NCBI GenBank assembly: GCA_033297205.1
Contig: MU859109.1
Location: 1-64,000, forward strand
Reading direction: 5' to 3'
Origin: Pseudoneurospora amorphoporcata
Taxonomy: Eukaryota; Ascomycota; Sordariomycetes; Sordariales; Sordariaceae
Length of the DNA stretch: 64,000 nucleotides
Below the pieces are notes generated by a model. That model did no database searches, had not been told where the DNA came from, and saw only the letters and a list, made by a program, of their open reading frames with translations. The position numbers and the translations under genes were made by a program. Positions 21,301-30,493 of the stretch are shown here, piece after piece; within the stretch, counting starts at the first letter, position 1, and the number at the start of each line of letters is the position of its first letter.

Positions 21301-23844
21301 GGTGGCCGAAGGCGAGGTCACTCAAACTCAAGAGGAAGAGGTGAAGGACGAGGGCGTGCAAGAGGCGCAGCAGCCAAGAAGTCCGCCGGAGCAACTCTTA
21401 CCACCACCACCGGTCGAGAATCCGATTCCTGATCAAAATCCGGTGTCACAGCAGAACCCCGTCAAACCGCCGAATCCTCCCCGGCCGATGTCATACCAGA
21501 TTCCCCGGCCGATGATGCCACACCAGGATCGTCAACTGATACCGCCGCCGGGACTTATGCCCCATCAGAATCCTATCGCACCCCGGGATCCTCAGCCGAT
21601 ACCGCCGCCAGGTCTGATGCCACACCAGAATCCGCTCATACCCCAAGCTCCCCGGGCGATGATGCCACCCCCGACTCCGACGCGCTTGCAGAGACGGATG
21701 ACGGGGCCGTCGGGAGCGATGCCACCGCTAGGACTGACGTCGTCCCATGGACAGATGCCACAACAGAATCCCCGGCCGATACCATACCAGAATCCCCGGC
21801 CGATACCATACCAGAATCCCCGGCCGATACCATACCAGAATCCCCGGCCGATACCATACCAGAATCCGCTCACGGCCCAGATTCCCGAGCCGACGAGGCC
21901 ACACGAGAATCCGCTCGCACTCCAGAATTCAATGCCATGGCAGGGCCAGATGCCATTCGAAGGACAAATACCGTAGCAAGGGCAGATTCCGTCGCAAGGG
22001 CACATGCCGTCACAAGGGCACATGCCGTCACAAGGGCACATGCCGTCACAAGGGCACATGCCGTCACAAGGACAAATGCCGTGGCAGACACAAATGTCAT
22101 ACCAGAATCCGATGTCACACCAGAATCAGTCGCAGAGCCAGCTGCCGGCAGAGCTATTCCAACGCCCGCCGGATGCGGTAGAGCCTTTATCTCCTTTAAT
22201 CGAGTTCACCCCGGAACAACTATTCCTCTCGATCGAAATTAGCACCCGAATGCATAGAGTCCTCTCAGAAGATTACCACCTTGCTAGCCTCCCTCAGCAT
22301 TCAAAGCACCGGCTCATCAACAGGGTCAAAGAGCACTGTGTTCAGCTCATGGAAGGCAGGCATCACCCTCATCAACAGAATCGGTCGCGGGGCCAGATGC
22401 CACCAGATTTTTTCATAGGCCCGCCGGATGTGGTAGAGCCTTTACCTCCTTTAATCGAGTTCACCCCGGAACAACTACACCGCTCGATCCAGATCAATAC
22501 CTGGATACACAGAGTCCTCTCAGAAGATTATCACCTTGCCAGCCTCCCTCAGCATTCGCAGCACCGGCTCATCAACAGGGTCAAAGAGTATTGCGTTCAG
22601 ATTATGGAAGGTCTGAACCAGAACCATCATCATCAACAAAACCAAAGACCACCGGAGCGCGAGTAGGATCCGCTTCAGGCTCCCGAGGGGGGACTACGTC
22701 GAACAAGGAGTATGTCGGCCGACGTTCATTGGCTGGAAGATATGGCCCGGGAAGAAGCGGAACGGGCTCAAGTGGAAGGACCTCGAGAGGGAGAGCTTCA
22801 AGAGGAAAAACATCAAGAGGAATCTTGGGAGGCAGAGACTCAAGTGGAAGAACCTCAAGAGGAAGAACCCCAATGGCAGGAACTTTCACGCGAGCTAAGC
22901 ACTCGCAAGCTAAGCCCTGGTGAGGAGCAGGCTAAAGACGAATTCACAAACCTGCCCAACCATCCTCGAAGGACCCTGTCGTTTCCTTCACTCTCCGTAG
23001 ACAGATCTTTTCACCTTTCTTGGCCAGATTTCCAGGAAAACTTGGCGCGGATTCGAAATGCTCGAGGGGAAGAAGCAGACAGGACTAGGCTTGGAACAGC
23101 TCCCGGTATGCGATATTTTCCCCTTCCTATCTCATATGCTGGCTAACTGGATTATTTGACCTAGGCCCACTAGGTAGTACCCCACCCTCATCTGTGGGTG
23201 AGGGACAGTCTGCTGTTGAACCAGATAATCACGGACATAGCGTTCCAGAATCCGCCCATCAAGAGGATATAGCAGATGACGACGAGAGTGAAGACGCTGG
23301 TCACATTGTCATCGGCAACGATGGTTAGTATCTCGATGCTAATAGCAATTGGAGGTTACTTGGTGATGGAGAACGGCAGAACATCGAGGCCTGGGCAAGA
23401 GGCGAAGCTGAACTCCTCCCAACTACCCATGTTGAAGAAGAAGAAGGAGAAGGCAAGAAGCCATTGTCTCGAAGATCAAGAAGAAGAAGGTCGGTGTCAT
23501 TTGAGTCGTGGTTTCATAAGGAAAGAAGGGAGGCTTCTTGGCCTGATCCTTGGCTGGAAAACATGCCCTGGTGGACTCAGGGGACTCGACAGACTCGGCA
23601 AGTGGGAGGAGCTAGGGGTGGCGAAGCTCAACCTCAAGAAGAAGAACCTCAACAAGAACCTCAACAAGAAGAGCCTCAAGATGAGTCTCGAGTGGAGGAA
23701 CCTCAAGAGGAACCTCAAGATAATCAACCCCAGCTGGGAGAACCTCAACAGCAACCTCAACAGGACTTACTCGAGGCGAGCCAAGCCCTCCTGGGGCTGA
23801 GACAGGGCGGTCACAACCCTGCCCGAGACCCTGCCCAAGAATGA
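18386..23844 (+). CDS. hda-2 downstream frame: putative 1,800-aa C-terminal extension, split by three TAGs
   Basis: This frame is in register with hda-2 and has no ATG until 19010. Segments are 18386-21973 (1,196 codons), 21977-22663 (229), 22667-23105 joined to 23165-23325 (200) and 23329-23841 (171), ending in TGA. The separators are TAG, TAG and TAG. In order it encodes an acidic Asp/Ser-Pro region, two copies of an approximately 115-aa helical domain (first copy begins VPWWETVD), and two copies of an approximately 100-aa domain. A highly charged Lys/Glu/Arg helix (about 20630-21290), Pro/Gln/Asn repeats, two copies of an 85-aa FTPEQL/HRVLSEDYHL domain, and Glu-Pro-Gln-rich tails follow. 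I recognise no named family. It could be a separate gene with an unseen upstream start, a pseudogene, or an edited or readthrough extension of HDA-2. The intact frame and canonical intron favour coding. Confidence 0.55.
18806..19465 (+). repeat. Diverged tandem duplication of a 115-aa domain
   Basis: Copy 1 begins at 18806 (VPWWETVDVNDLEHHPNRAL) and copy 2 at 19151 (LTFWERVDPKDFEQNPDRVI), an offset of 345 nt. Shared features run in order: W-E-x-V-D, N-R/D-x, a V-A-V/L helix, a central LRxxLxTGRxxDK motif, and a closing helix before a Leu-Gln-Glu segment. The DNA is well diverged, so the duplication is old. Copy 1 lies almost wholly upstream of the first in-frame ATG (19010). Confidence 0.75.
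19652..20212 (+). repeat. Second diverged tandem domain duplication
   Basis: Copy 1 (from 19652) and copy 2 (from about 19931) share an order of motifs: E-S/N-x-W-V, QxQFL, a central beta segment, then K-I-L/A-x-WL-G-x-VD, an M-x-x-x-F-x-x helix and a closing RGxxx-S/T-x-x segment. Copy 2 is followed by three short degenerate units of the type VADxQxxGVxVTxQE. Confidence 0.6.
21774..21863 (+). repeat. 24-bp coding minisatellite (PIPYQNPR units)
   Basis: About four near-perfect copies of a 24-bp unit encode Pro-Ile-Pro-Tyr-Gln-Asn-Pro-Arg. The unit is a multiple of three and stays in frame. Confidence 0.9.
21974..21976 (+). other. In-frame TAG no. 2
   Basis: The context is CCG TAG CAA GGG inside a Pro-x-Gln-Gly-Gln repeat. 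An upstream copy of the motif, 15 codons before, reads PWQGQ with TGG at the equivalent place. Recoding to TGG would therefore restore a local repeat residue. Confidence 0.6.
21989..22072 (+). repeat. 18-bp coding minisatellite (PSQGHM units)
   Basis: Four copies of an 18-bp unit encode Pro-Ser-Gln-Gly-His-Met, flanked by variant units. The array lies just downstream of the TAG at 21974. Confidence 0.9.
22165..22640 (+). repeat. 255-bp tandem duplication encoding an 85-aa domain
   Basis: Copy 1 starts at 22165 and copy 2 at 22420. Each encodes PPD-V-VEPL-PLIEFTPEQL, then HRVLSEDYHLASLPQHS, HRLINRVKE and VQ-MEG. The copies are highly similar at both DNA and protein level, with both frames intact. 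At 255 bp the unit is shorter than the roughly 400 bp that repeat-induced point mutation normally needs. Confidence 0.9.
22664..22666 (+). other. In-frame TAG no. 3
   Basis: The context is GAG TAG GAT. The frame continues for 200 codons (across one intron) with Glu/Arg-rich sequence. Confidence 0.6.
23106..23164 (+). other. 59-nt spliceosomal intron in the hda-2 downstream frame
   Basis: The donor is GTATGC, the branch site GCTAACT and the acceptor CCTAG. It splits a Gly codon in phase 1. Removing it eliminates an in-frame TAA at the branch site and moves the reading into the frame that stays open to 23841. Confidence 0.7.
23326..23328 (+). other. In-frame TAG no. 4
   Basis: The context is GGT TAG TAT. 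Read as TGG the surrounding protein is GNDG-W-YLDANSNWRLLGDG. The bases GTTAGT overlapping it also resemble a splice donor (see findings). Confidence 0.55.
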
Positions 23845-24640
23845 GAATGAAGCCGAAGCCGAACACCCGATTCCGACTCCCATTCCAACTGTATGGTCAC
23901 CACCTAATAATGACCCGAGAAACGTATGAGAGCCGGTAGCTAATGGGCATTCGCAGCGGGGTTTTGTTTGGAGAGAGGTGGTGTGGATGGGATGTAGACG
24001 GGATGTGATGAGGATGAAAATTGGCCTTTTGTATTCAATTATCGTTGTATGAAGCGTAGATAGAGTTAGAATTAATTTACTAGCGAATAATCGAATTAAA
24101 TGGCTAGGCAAATTCCCAAATCAGAAGCGTTACCAATCCATACTTTGCACTAATGTGTTTCACAACAAGTAACTAATGATAAGTGGTAGAAGCGCTGTAG
24201 GAAAGAAAAATGGAATCTCGGAACATCGCTAGAGGATGTCATAGAAGTTACAATCTAATGGTAAATGTACGCAATGCTTTTCACTATTTTCGATCTTGAA
24301 ACTCTGAAGTGTCCCGGTTCGACCTATACCTTGGTAACGGTCACAAGGACCGAGAAACGTGCTGAATTATAAACACGTATCATTATTCATAACTTACCTA
24401 GCTTAGTCATCGACTACGAACCTCCAAGAAGGAAACTACTAGTAGATTATAAGACGAATAAGTTAAATTCTTAAGAAATAATATGCTTGCTAGGTATCGA
24501 TGATATTTTCAAAGATGCTGCTGGACTGCTTTATATACTAACCATATCATTGACCTCTTTTATCCATTCTTGGTCCGTTGTTCCTTTTTTTTTCTTTTAC
24601 TTACATCTATTTGTTTGCAAGTAGTTTAGTAAATAGTTTG

Positions 24641-24792
24641 ATAACACTTTGGCAATACTTTAACAACACTTCAACAACACTTCAATAATAATACTTCAAC
24701 AACACTTCAACAACACTCCAACAACACTCCAACAACACTTCAACAACACTTCAACAACACTTCAACAACACTTCAACAACACCTCAGAAACA
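24641..24792. repeat. 11-bp minisatellite, ACTTCAACAAC type
   Basis: About a dozen tandem, slightly variable 11-bp units occur, with variants carrying ACTCC or AATAAT. Related words occur in inverted orientation at about 380-470. Confidence 0.85.
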
Positions 24793-25414
24793 GTTTAGCA
24801 ACTCTAACATTGCCTGCGCCGCCCACGGACACCGCACATCCAGCCCCACAAGTCTGGCCCTGCAAGGTAGGTAGGTAGGTGGTGATCACCGTCCGTTCTA
24901 GCTGCCCGGGTACCAGGGGTTGTTACAGCGGAGGGATTTATTGATACCGGCACAGCGTGCGTTCGAGGCGGGAAGAGATCTTGTGGGAACAGAGGGAGTA
25001 AGTAGGCGGTTAGTTATATGGGAGATGAGATTGCACATCGTTCTGACTGTTCTCACTTTTGGGAGATCGATCCGGGTCGTTGGTCGCGTTTGGGCTTTCT
25101 TGAAGGGGGTTGGTTGGTTGGTTGAGATGAGATATGTATGTTGGAGGGAAGTTATGGGCTTTCTTTTAGTTAGTTAGTTTAGTTGTTGCTGGTTTTGGTA
25201 TGTATGGCAGCTTGAACAGACAGGAAGGAAGATTAGGAACGAGCCAGCCGTAACTTCTTGGTCTCTTAGTCTAAACATTTGGTGATGGTGATGTAGTTAT
25301 TAATGGGAGAGAGTGTATCATGAAAAGACAAGTTTCCAGACTGACAGTTGGGGAATCGATATACCATATTCGTAGTGTAGTTCCCATCTTCGACACTGAA
25401 ATGTGCAATATACC

Positions 25415-25436
25415 TTTTTTTTTTTTTTTTTTTTTT
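25415..25436. repeat. Poly-T tract, 22 nt
   Basis: An uninterrupted run of T. Confidence 0.95.
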
Positions 25437-26141
25437 GGGACATTGAATTAGTGTATAGGCGTTTGTTTTCGAGGTCCGGACCATGTTACTCGATGGGATG
25501 ATTAAAACAAGACAAGTCGACATATTATAGTGACACTATAGCATATTTCGGTGCGGTCGAGTATCATCAACTGAAGATATCTGCTCGACTCTTTCGATTG
25601 AGATACAAACAGACGACAATGGGATCAACAACTTACTGTCTATATCACATATCGTATACTTTATGGATCAATCACGGCCAGAAAACGTCTATAATGCACG
25701 AAAAAGAACTATAAAATCCGCTGCTTGAATAATCTGTCTGCAAGACTGTAACTAAGTTACGTTACAAGCATGACCCTATGACTTGTAGAATGGGCGCTGT
25801 GAAAACCTCGAACCTCGGAACATACACAACATAATAAGATACACCCATCCATCCTTTCCATCCTTTCACGATCGACCGACTGATTGAATACGTACGAACG
25901 CGCTGCTCCTCGAATCTGACTCTCGAACCCGACTGACTAGACGTAACCACACACCCATTTCATTTTCCGCTTCATCCCGTTCGGAAGAAAAAAGACCTTG
26001 TCCCTAGCAAACAAGAAGAAAAAGTAGCAAAATAATTATCAGGGCTGTCAATGAGACGAGTCATGCCTGCCGTTCAAGAATCTCCACGAGGGGATATGAA
26101 CTGAACTGGACGACAGCCGAATTAAAGGGAGCTCAACGCCC

Positions 26142-28994
26142 CTAGTAGTTGAGCTCGCCACCGCTTCCTCCAGCCGTGGCATCCAAATCTTCGTAGCTCT
26201 TGAGGGTCCTTCCTTGGACCGCCTCACGTGGGCCCATGGCCGCATTACCAGCAGCGCCATCGCCCCAGCGGTTAGCAGGACCTCCCACGCCGCGACCGCG
26301 ACCGGCCATTCCGCCTTCCATGCCTCCTGGGTAGCGAGGGTTAGGACGACGGTCGTAGGGACCAGTACGGCTCTGGAATCTGCCTCCGGCACCGCCCATG
26401 GGACCGCCACGGCGGATAGGACCACCTGCTCCAGTGCGGTCGTCACCCCCAGCGGCATGCCAGTTGGACGCTGCACCGGCCATGGCACCAGCGTTCATCA
26501 TGCTGGGGAACATGGACGGGATAGGGAAGCCTGGGAAGTTCAGCATGCTGTTCATGGCATAATTCTGTAGGTTGAAGCCACGTGGGGTTCCAGTCGGTTG
26601 CTGGCCGTTGGAAGGCGGGAAGTGGCCATTGGAGTTGGCGTCGGTCCTGGACGGCGCAATGTGTGCAGGGTCGATGACATAGGCATTGACCAAGGCGATC
26701 TTTTCAAAGTTAGTATTCGGTCCAGTTGGAAATAGCCAGGGATGATAACTTGCCTCTTCCTTGAGCTTATCCAGCCAGTCGTTGTGTCGCTTCTCAACGT
26801 GCTTCTTCCAGAAATGCTCCTCCTTGAAGAGCTTGGCGCACTCGGGCACCTTGCACCTCCACTTGTTCTCATCTTCCTGCTTGACGTACTTGGCGAGTTC
26901 ATCATTAATCGCGTCCTCAACAGGCTTACCGCCCAGCTTTCTGATGTCAACCGTATCGGGCTCAAGGATCTGCATGATCTTGTCCTCAAAGGTCTTGACC
27001 CAGTTGTACGCACGCTGCAGCTGTTGCTCTGTCTTGGAAGACGTGCGGAACTTGCGTTCACCACCCTCAGGCGCCTCACCTTCCTCAACCTCTTCGGCGT
27101 CCTTGCGCTTCTTGGAAGGGAAAGGTTCACCGAGCGCGCTGGCACGAGCGACAGCCTTGGCTGACGATGAGAGCGTGCTACGGGGTCTGCGGAGATGGCC
27201 GCCAGGGCACTTCCTCGTCAACTCATGGATCGAGTCACTCTCAAAGACGCAAAAGAAGCAAAAGTTGAAGACGCGGCGAAGATACTCAATCATGAGATCC
27301 AGCTGCTTCTTCTTGACGAGCAAGTCTTCATCATCGACTTCGTCATCAACCGTCCCCTCATCTTCATTGTCATCGTCACTTTCGTGTTCTTCGCCCTCTT
27401 CGTCCATGGCTTCATCCATACCAATGGACTTGTCCTTCTTGATCTTCTCTTTCTTGATGCCAGGAGCAGAAACTGCAGGCTGCAGGCGACCGGCAGCCCT
27501 CAGATCCTCTACGCGCTCATCGATCTTGAGCGTGGCGTTGAAGTCAGAGCCGAAGTCCTCTTCGAACTTGTTGACAAGACGTCTGACAAGCTCGAGGTCC
27601 TTCTCGATGCGTTCAGGTGCAGAGAAAAGGTCCCAGAGAGCCTTCTTCCTAGGGTTCATGGGTGGGTTGTGGACTCCTACGTGGCAGGTGAAATCACCGC
27701 GCTGTTCATCCTTAACAGTCTTGCCATTGATGGCCTCCAGGGCCTTCTCGGCGGTGCTGGGGACGGGAGGCTTGGCTTCGCCCTCGTCATCTTCGTCTTT
27801 CATTTCATCCTGAGCGATGGGAGCTTCCGGCGCAGGGTGCAACATGATCCAACCGATGCGGTGGTATCGCTTACTAGGATTCGGATCACTCAAGGAAAGC
27901 CACTTAAAGCCGCCCTCTTCCTCACCAAGATGCTCCTTGCAAAAGGCCTCAAGGTTCTGGCGGCTGACAGACGGGGCAATGGTCTTGATGAGGAGAGTAG
28001 GCTGGAAGAGATTCTCGTCCCTGATGTCGGCACTATTGGCTGGGACCAAGTCACCAACGCCGAGAACCTCGTTCGCAGCAGTTGCCTCACCTTCTTCCTT
28101 TTCCACGACACCGCCAGCACCGTTGCTCTCGCTCTTGGGGATGCCCTCCAGAGAGAACTCGTCAAAGGTGCCCGTCTCAAGGTCTTGCTCCCACTGGGTG
28201 TAGGCGCCACGGCGGAAATCGTTGAGCTGTTTCCTGAAACCATCTCTGATTTCTGGGACATAGCGTTCCCTGAACCATTGCTCCTCCTTGTGTTGTCTGA
28301 CAAACGTCTGTGCCATCTTTGCTTGAAGCTCTTCCTTGTAGGAATCGTAGGCGGCCTGGATCTTGGCCTTCTCCTTCTCACGCTCCTCCGGACCGCGGAC
28401 ACGCTCGGGCTCACGGCGACGGCCAGTGCGCAACCTTTCCTTTTCCTCCTTGATTTTCTCGTTCGCCCTCCACCACTCGCCGTAATATGAGAAGCCGACC
28501 TGGTAGGGGAGCTTGATGGGGTCGGGAATGGGATTCGTCAGAGGTTGGATCGGGGCCACATCCTGGCCAGGCACATAGCGGTCAATGTTGGCCGGAGGGG
28601 ATCGGATGCGTCTCGACTGGTCATCGCGATCGCGAGGGTCGCGGGGGTCACGAGTATCGCGAGGATCGCGGGCCGGGTAATCATCTCGTGTGCGGGCTCT
28701 GGGCTCGTAACGGTCGAGCGCGGCGGGGGATCTTGAACGACGTCTGCTGCGGTCGGCTGATGCAGGAGTAAGTACGGTGTGAAGGAATGAGCGCATGACC
28801 ATGGGGTTGAGCCATGTGGAGGGACGGGCTACTGTAGTACAAGACGAAAAGGATGAGATTAGGGACGTACCAGGAGATCTGCCACGATAAAAGTTGTCCC
28901 TTTCGTCTTTGATTCTGTCGTCACCTCTGCCCCAGCCACGATCACCAGGTGACCGAGCAGAACCCTCTCGGTAAGGGTGGTAGGACGAGTCCAT
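26142..28994 (-). CDS. ARS2/SERRATE homologue, 894 aa
   Basis: Minus-strand exons are 28994-28871, 28756-26754 and 26699-26142. Intron 1 (114 nt) has donor GTACGT and acceptor CATCAG. Intron 2 (54 nt) appears to use a GC donor (GCAAGT) with an ACTAAC branch and an AAAAG acceptor. ARS2 links the nuclear cap-binding complex to RNA processing and decay; the S. pombe counterpart acts in RNA elimination and heterochromatin. The sequence shows an Arg/Asp-rich N terminus, the SERRATE/ARS2 N-terminal domain (VGFSYYGEWW near residue 110), an RRM-like central region, the signature YLRRVFNFCFFCVFE...ELTRKCPGGHLRRP (split here), and a C2H2 finger (CKVPECAKLFKEEHFWKKHVEKRH core). A Gly/Arg-rich tail follows. 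Both introns are multiples of three without stops, so retained forms remain in frame (950 aa if both are kept). Confidence 0.9.
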   Translation of the reverse strand: MDSSYHPYREGSARSPGDRGWGRGDDRIKDERDNFYRGRSPGTSLISSFSSCTTVARPSTWLNPMVMRSFLHTVLTPASADRSRRRSRSPAALDRYEPRARTRDDYPARDPRDTRDPRDPRDRDDQSRRIRSPPANIDRYVPGQDVAPIQPLTNPIPDPIKLPYQVGFSYYGEWWRANEKIKEEKERLRTGRRREPERVRGPEEREKEKAKIQAAYDSYKEELQAKMAQTFVRQHKEEQWFRERYVPEIRDGFRKQLNDFRRGAYTQWEQDLETGTFDEFSLEGIPKSESNGAGGVVEKEEGEATAANEVLGVGDLVPANSADIRDENLFQPTLLIKTIAPSVSRQNLEAFCKEHLGEEEGGFKWLSLSDPNPSKRYHRIGWIMLHPAPEAPIAQDEMKDEDDEGEAKPPVPSTAEKALEAINGKTVKDEQRGDFTCHVGVHNPPMNPRKKALWDLFSAPERIEKDLELVRRLVNKFEEDFGSDFNATLKIDERVEDLRAAGRLQPAVSAPGIKKEKIKKDKSIGMDEAMDEEGEEHESDDDNEDEGTVDDEVDDEDLLVKKKQLDLMIEYLRRVFNFCFFCVFESDSIHELTRKCPGGHLRRPRSTLSSSAKAVARASALGEPFPSKKRKDAEEVEEGEAPEGGERKFRTSSKTEQQLQRAYNWVKTFEDKIMQILEPDTVDIRKLGGKPVEDAINDELAKYVKQEDENKWRCKVPECAKLFKEEHFWKKHVEKRHNDWLDKLKEEASYHPWLFPTGPNTNFEKIALVNAYVIDPAHIAPSRTDANSNGHFPPSNGQQPTGTPRGFNLQNYAMNSMLNFPGFPIPSMFPSMMNAGAMAGAASNWHAAGGDDRTGAGGPIRRGGPMGGAGGRFQSRTGPYDRRPNPRYPGGMEGGMAGRGRGVGGPANRWGDGAAGNAAMGPREAVQGRTLKSYEDLDATAGGSGGELNY

Positions 28995-30493
28995 GGTTGA
29001 TTGTAACCTGATATCTGAAGGTGGGTGGGAATGGACTGTTTCCGTCTCTAACCGTGTCGATGAAAGTGTAGAGAAGCGGGACGGGAAATGGTCGGATCCG
29101 GATTATGGCACAGCGTCGTATAAGTGTTGATTTTTGGACGTTGTATGTTTTCTGAAAGACAGCAAGCGTGATATGCTTGCCTGTCAGGTAATGGTAGCGG
29201 AAGCCGGACAGCTGCTTGCGCGTGAAGATTGGCTTCTGTTTGGCGACATGATTGCGGTTAGAACGGTATCTCTTGAGGGAGGTTGATTTGAGTTTGGGAG
29301 TAAAAGATGTAAAGAAGTGGATGTGATTGTAGAATAAGACAAAGATGTGGCTAAATATTCATGAGGCAGCCCGGATGTTTTGTGTTGTGCTGCTGCTTGG
29401 TATGCTGGTGGTGATAGTAGGTAGTAGCATGATGGTGACGGTGGAGGAGGAGACGGTCAATGAATCAACGAGAACACACAGCAGCAGAGAGAGAGAGAGA
29501 GAGCCAACACCTCTCGTCGCTGTACAAGAAGAAGGGGAAATCGAGTAAAACCAAGGCAATAAATAACGATGGCTTGATGAACAAGTGAAGGCTTAATTAA
29601 GGAAAAGGGGAAAAACGAACAATTACATGGAAGTGTTGATGATCTGTTGCCCCAGGCTGGCGTTGCTTGTCGCCGTCGCGCAATGAGGTTGTCTGGGTAC
29701 AAGTTGGATTTCGTGGCGGCGCGCGTGGAGATTCCTAGAATACTGTAGAGTGACAGGCGGGTACAGGCTGACGAGTACCTTCCTGGCTCGCTGCTGGCTG
29801 CAAGTGGATCCACTGCTGTTACCTCAGCAGCCGCAGGTCCGTGCTTTCCACACGTTTCTTTGATCCGCTTTCCCGCTCTCGGCCAACCAAGTCACGTGTC
29901 ATTTCCACTTTCAGCCATTTGGTCCCATTGTCCAACGGGGGGGAGGCCCGAGCGTTATGGCAGCAAACGGCAAAATCCCGTCTCTTAAAACACTGACAAT
30001 GTTTCACCAAACCACCAGCAATTGATTGGTAGGGTCATTTGAAAGCTCTATATACTTATTCATCCTGGCAAGCTTGAAGCGCAAAACACGGAGACTTTTC
30101 TAAAGCGACGGAAGCAGCCAATATCCACAAGAGGGGCAGTGACATCTCAGAACGATCCAGGGACCAGGCATTTGGCAAGTACATCGAGCTTTGGACGAAT
30201 GATCTTGCAAAAGTTTCTACCGCTAAGGTACAATCTCACTGCAAATAGCAAAATAATGCCAACACAGAGTAGCAATGCTACCGAGACATTCAGCTCACAG
30301 TGTTAGCGTGCAGACCCTGAACTTTCCGAATCTGGCCATGTCGTCATAGTCAGTCGTCCGACTTATACATGAGGTAAATACTACCACCATTTCTTCTCTC
30401 TCATTCATTATATCAAAAACAAACCTCAGATTGATACGTCGACTTCTCTGTGACCAAAACATATCAACACTGGTCACAACCAAAACCTCCAAA
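28995..30493. other. Divergent spacer, ARS2 homologue / TspO-like gene
   Basis: No gene recognised in 1.5 kb. It contains a short GA repeat near 29487-29502. Both flanking promoters must lie here. Confidence 0.55.

Larger units (their letters stand above)
23845..26141. other. AT-rich spacer with minisatellite
   Basis: I see no supportable gene in 2.3 kb. The part from 24050 to 24850 is markedly AT-rich compared with its neighbours. It contains an 11-bp minisatellite (separate entry) and a 22-nt T run at 25415-25436. The 3' UTRs of the flanking genes should lie at both edges. Confidence 0.55.

Noticed and set aside
20633..21321. Hydrophobic Leu/Phe/Ser-rich frames resembling a membrane protein
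   Set aside because: They are the antisense of the Lys/Glu-rich coiled-coil region; GAG/AAG repeats read backwards as CTC/CTT.
18386..23844. RIP-degraded duplicate as explanation for the TAG codons
   Set aside because: RIP gives many C:G to T:A changes and should also create TAA stops; only four TAGs occur in 5.4 kb and the rest of the frame is clean. A formal RIP index was not computed.
27195..28490. 431-codon frame opposite the ARS2 homologue
   Set aside because: Leu/Val-rich antisense shadow; the minus strand carries the SERRATE signature and zinc finger.
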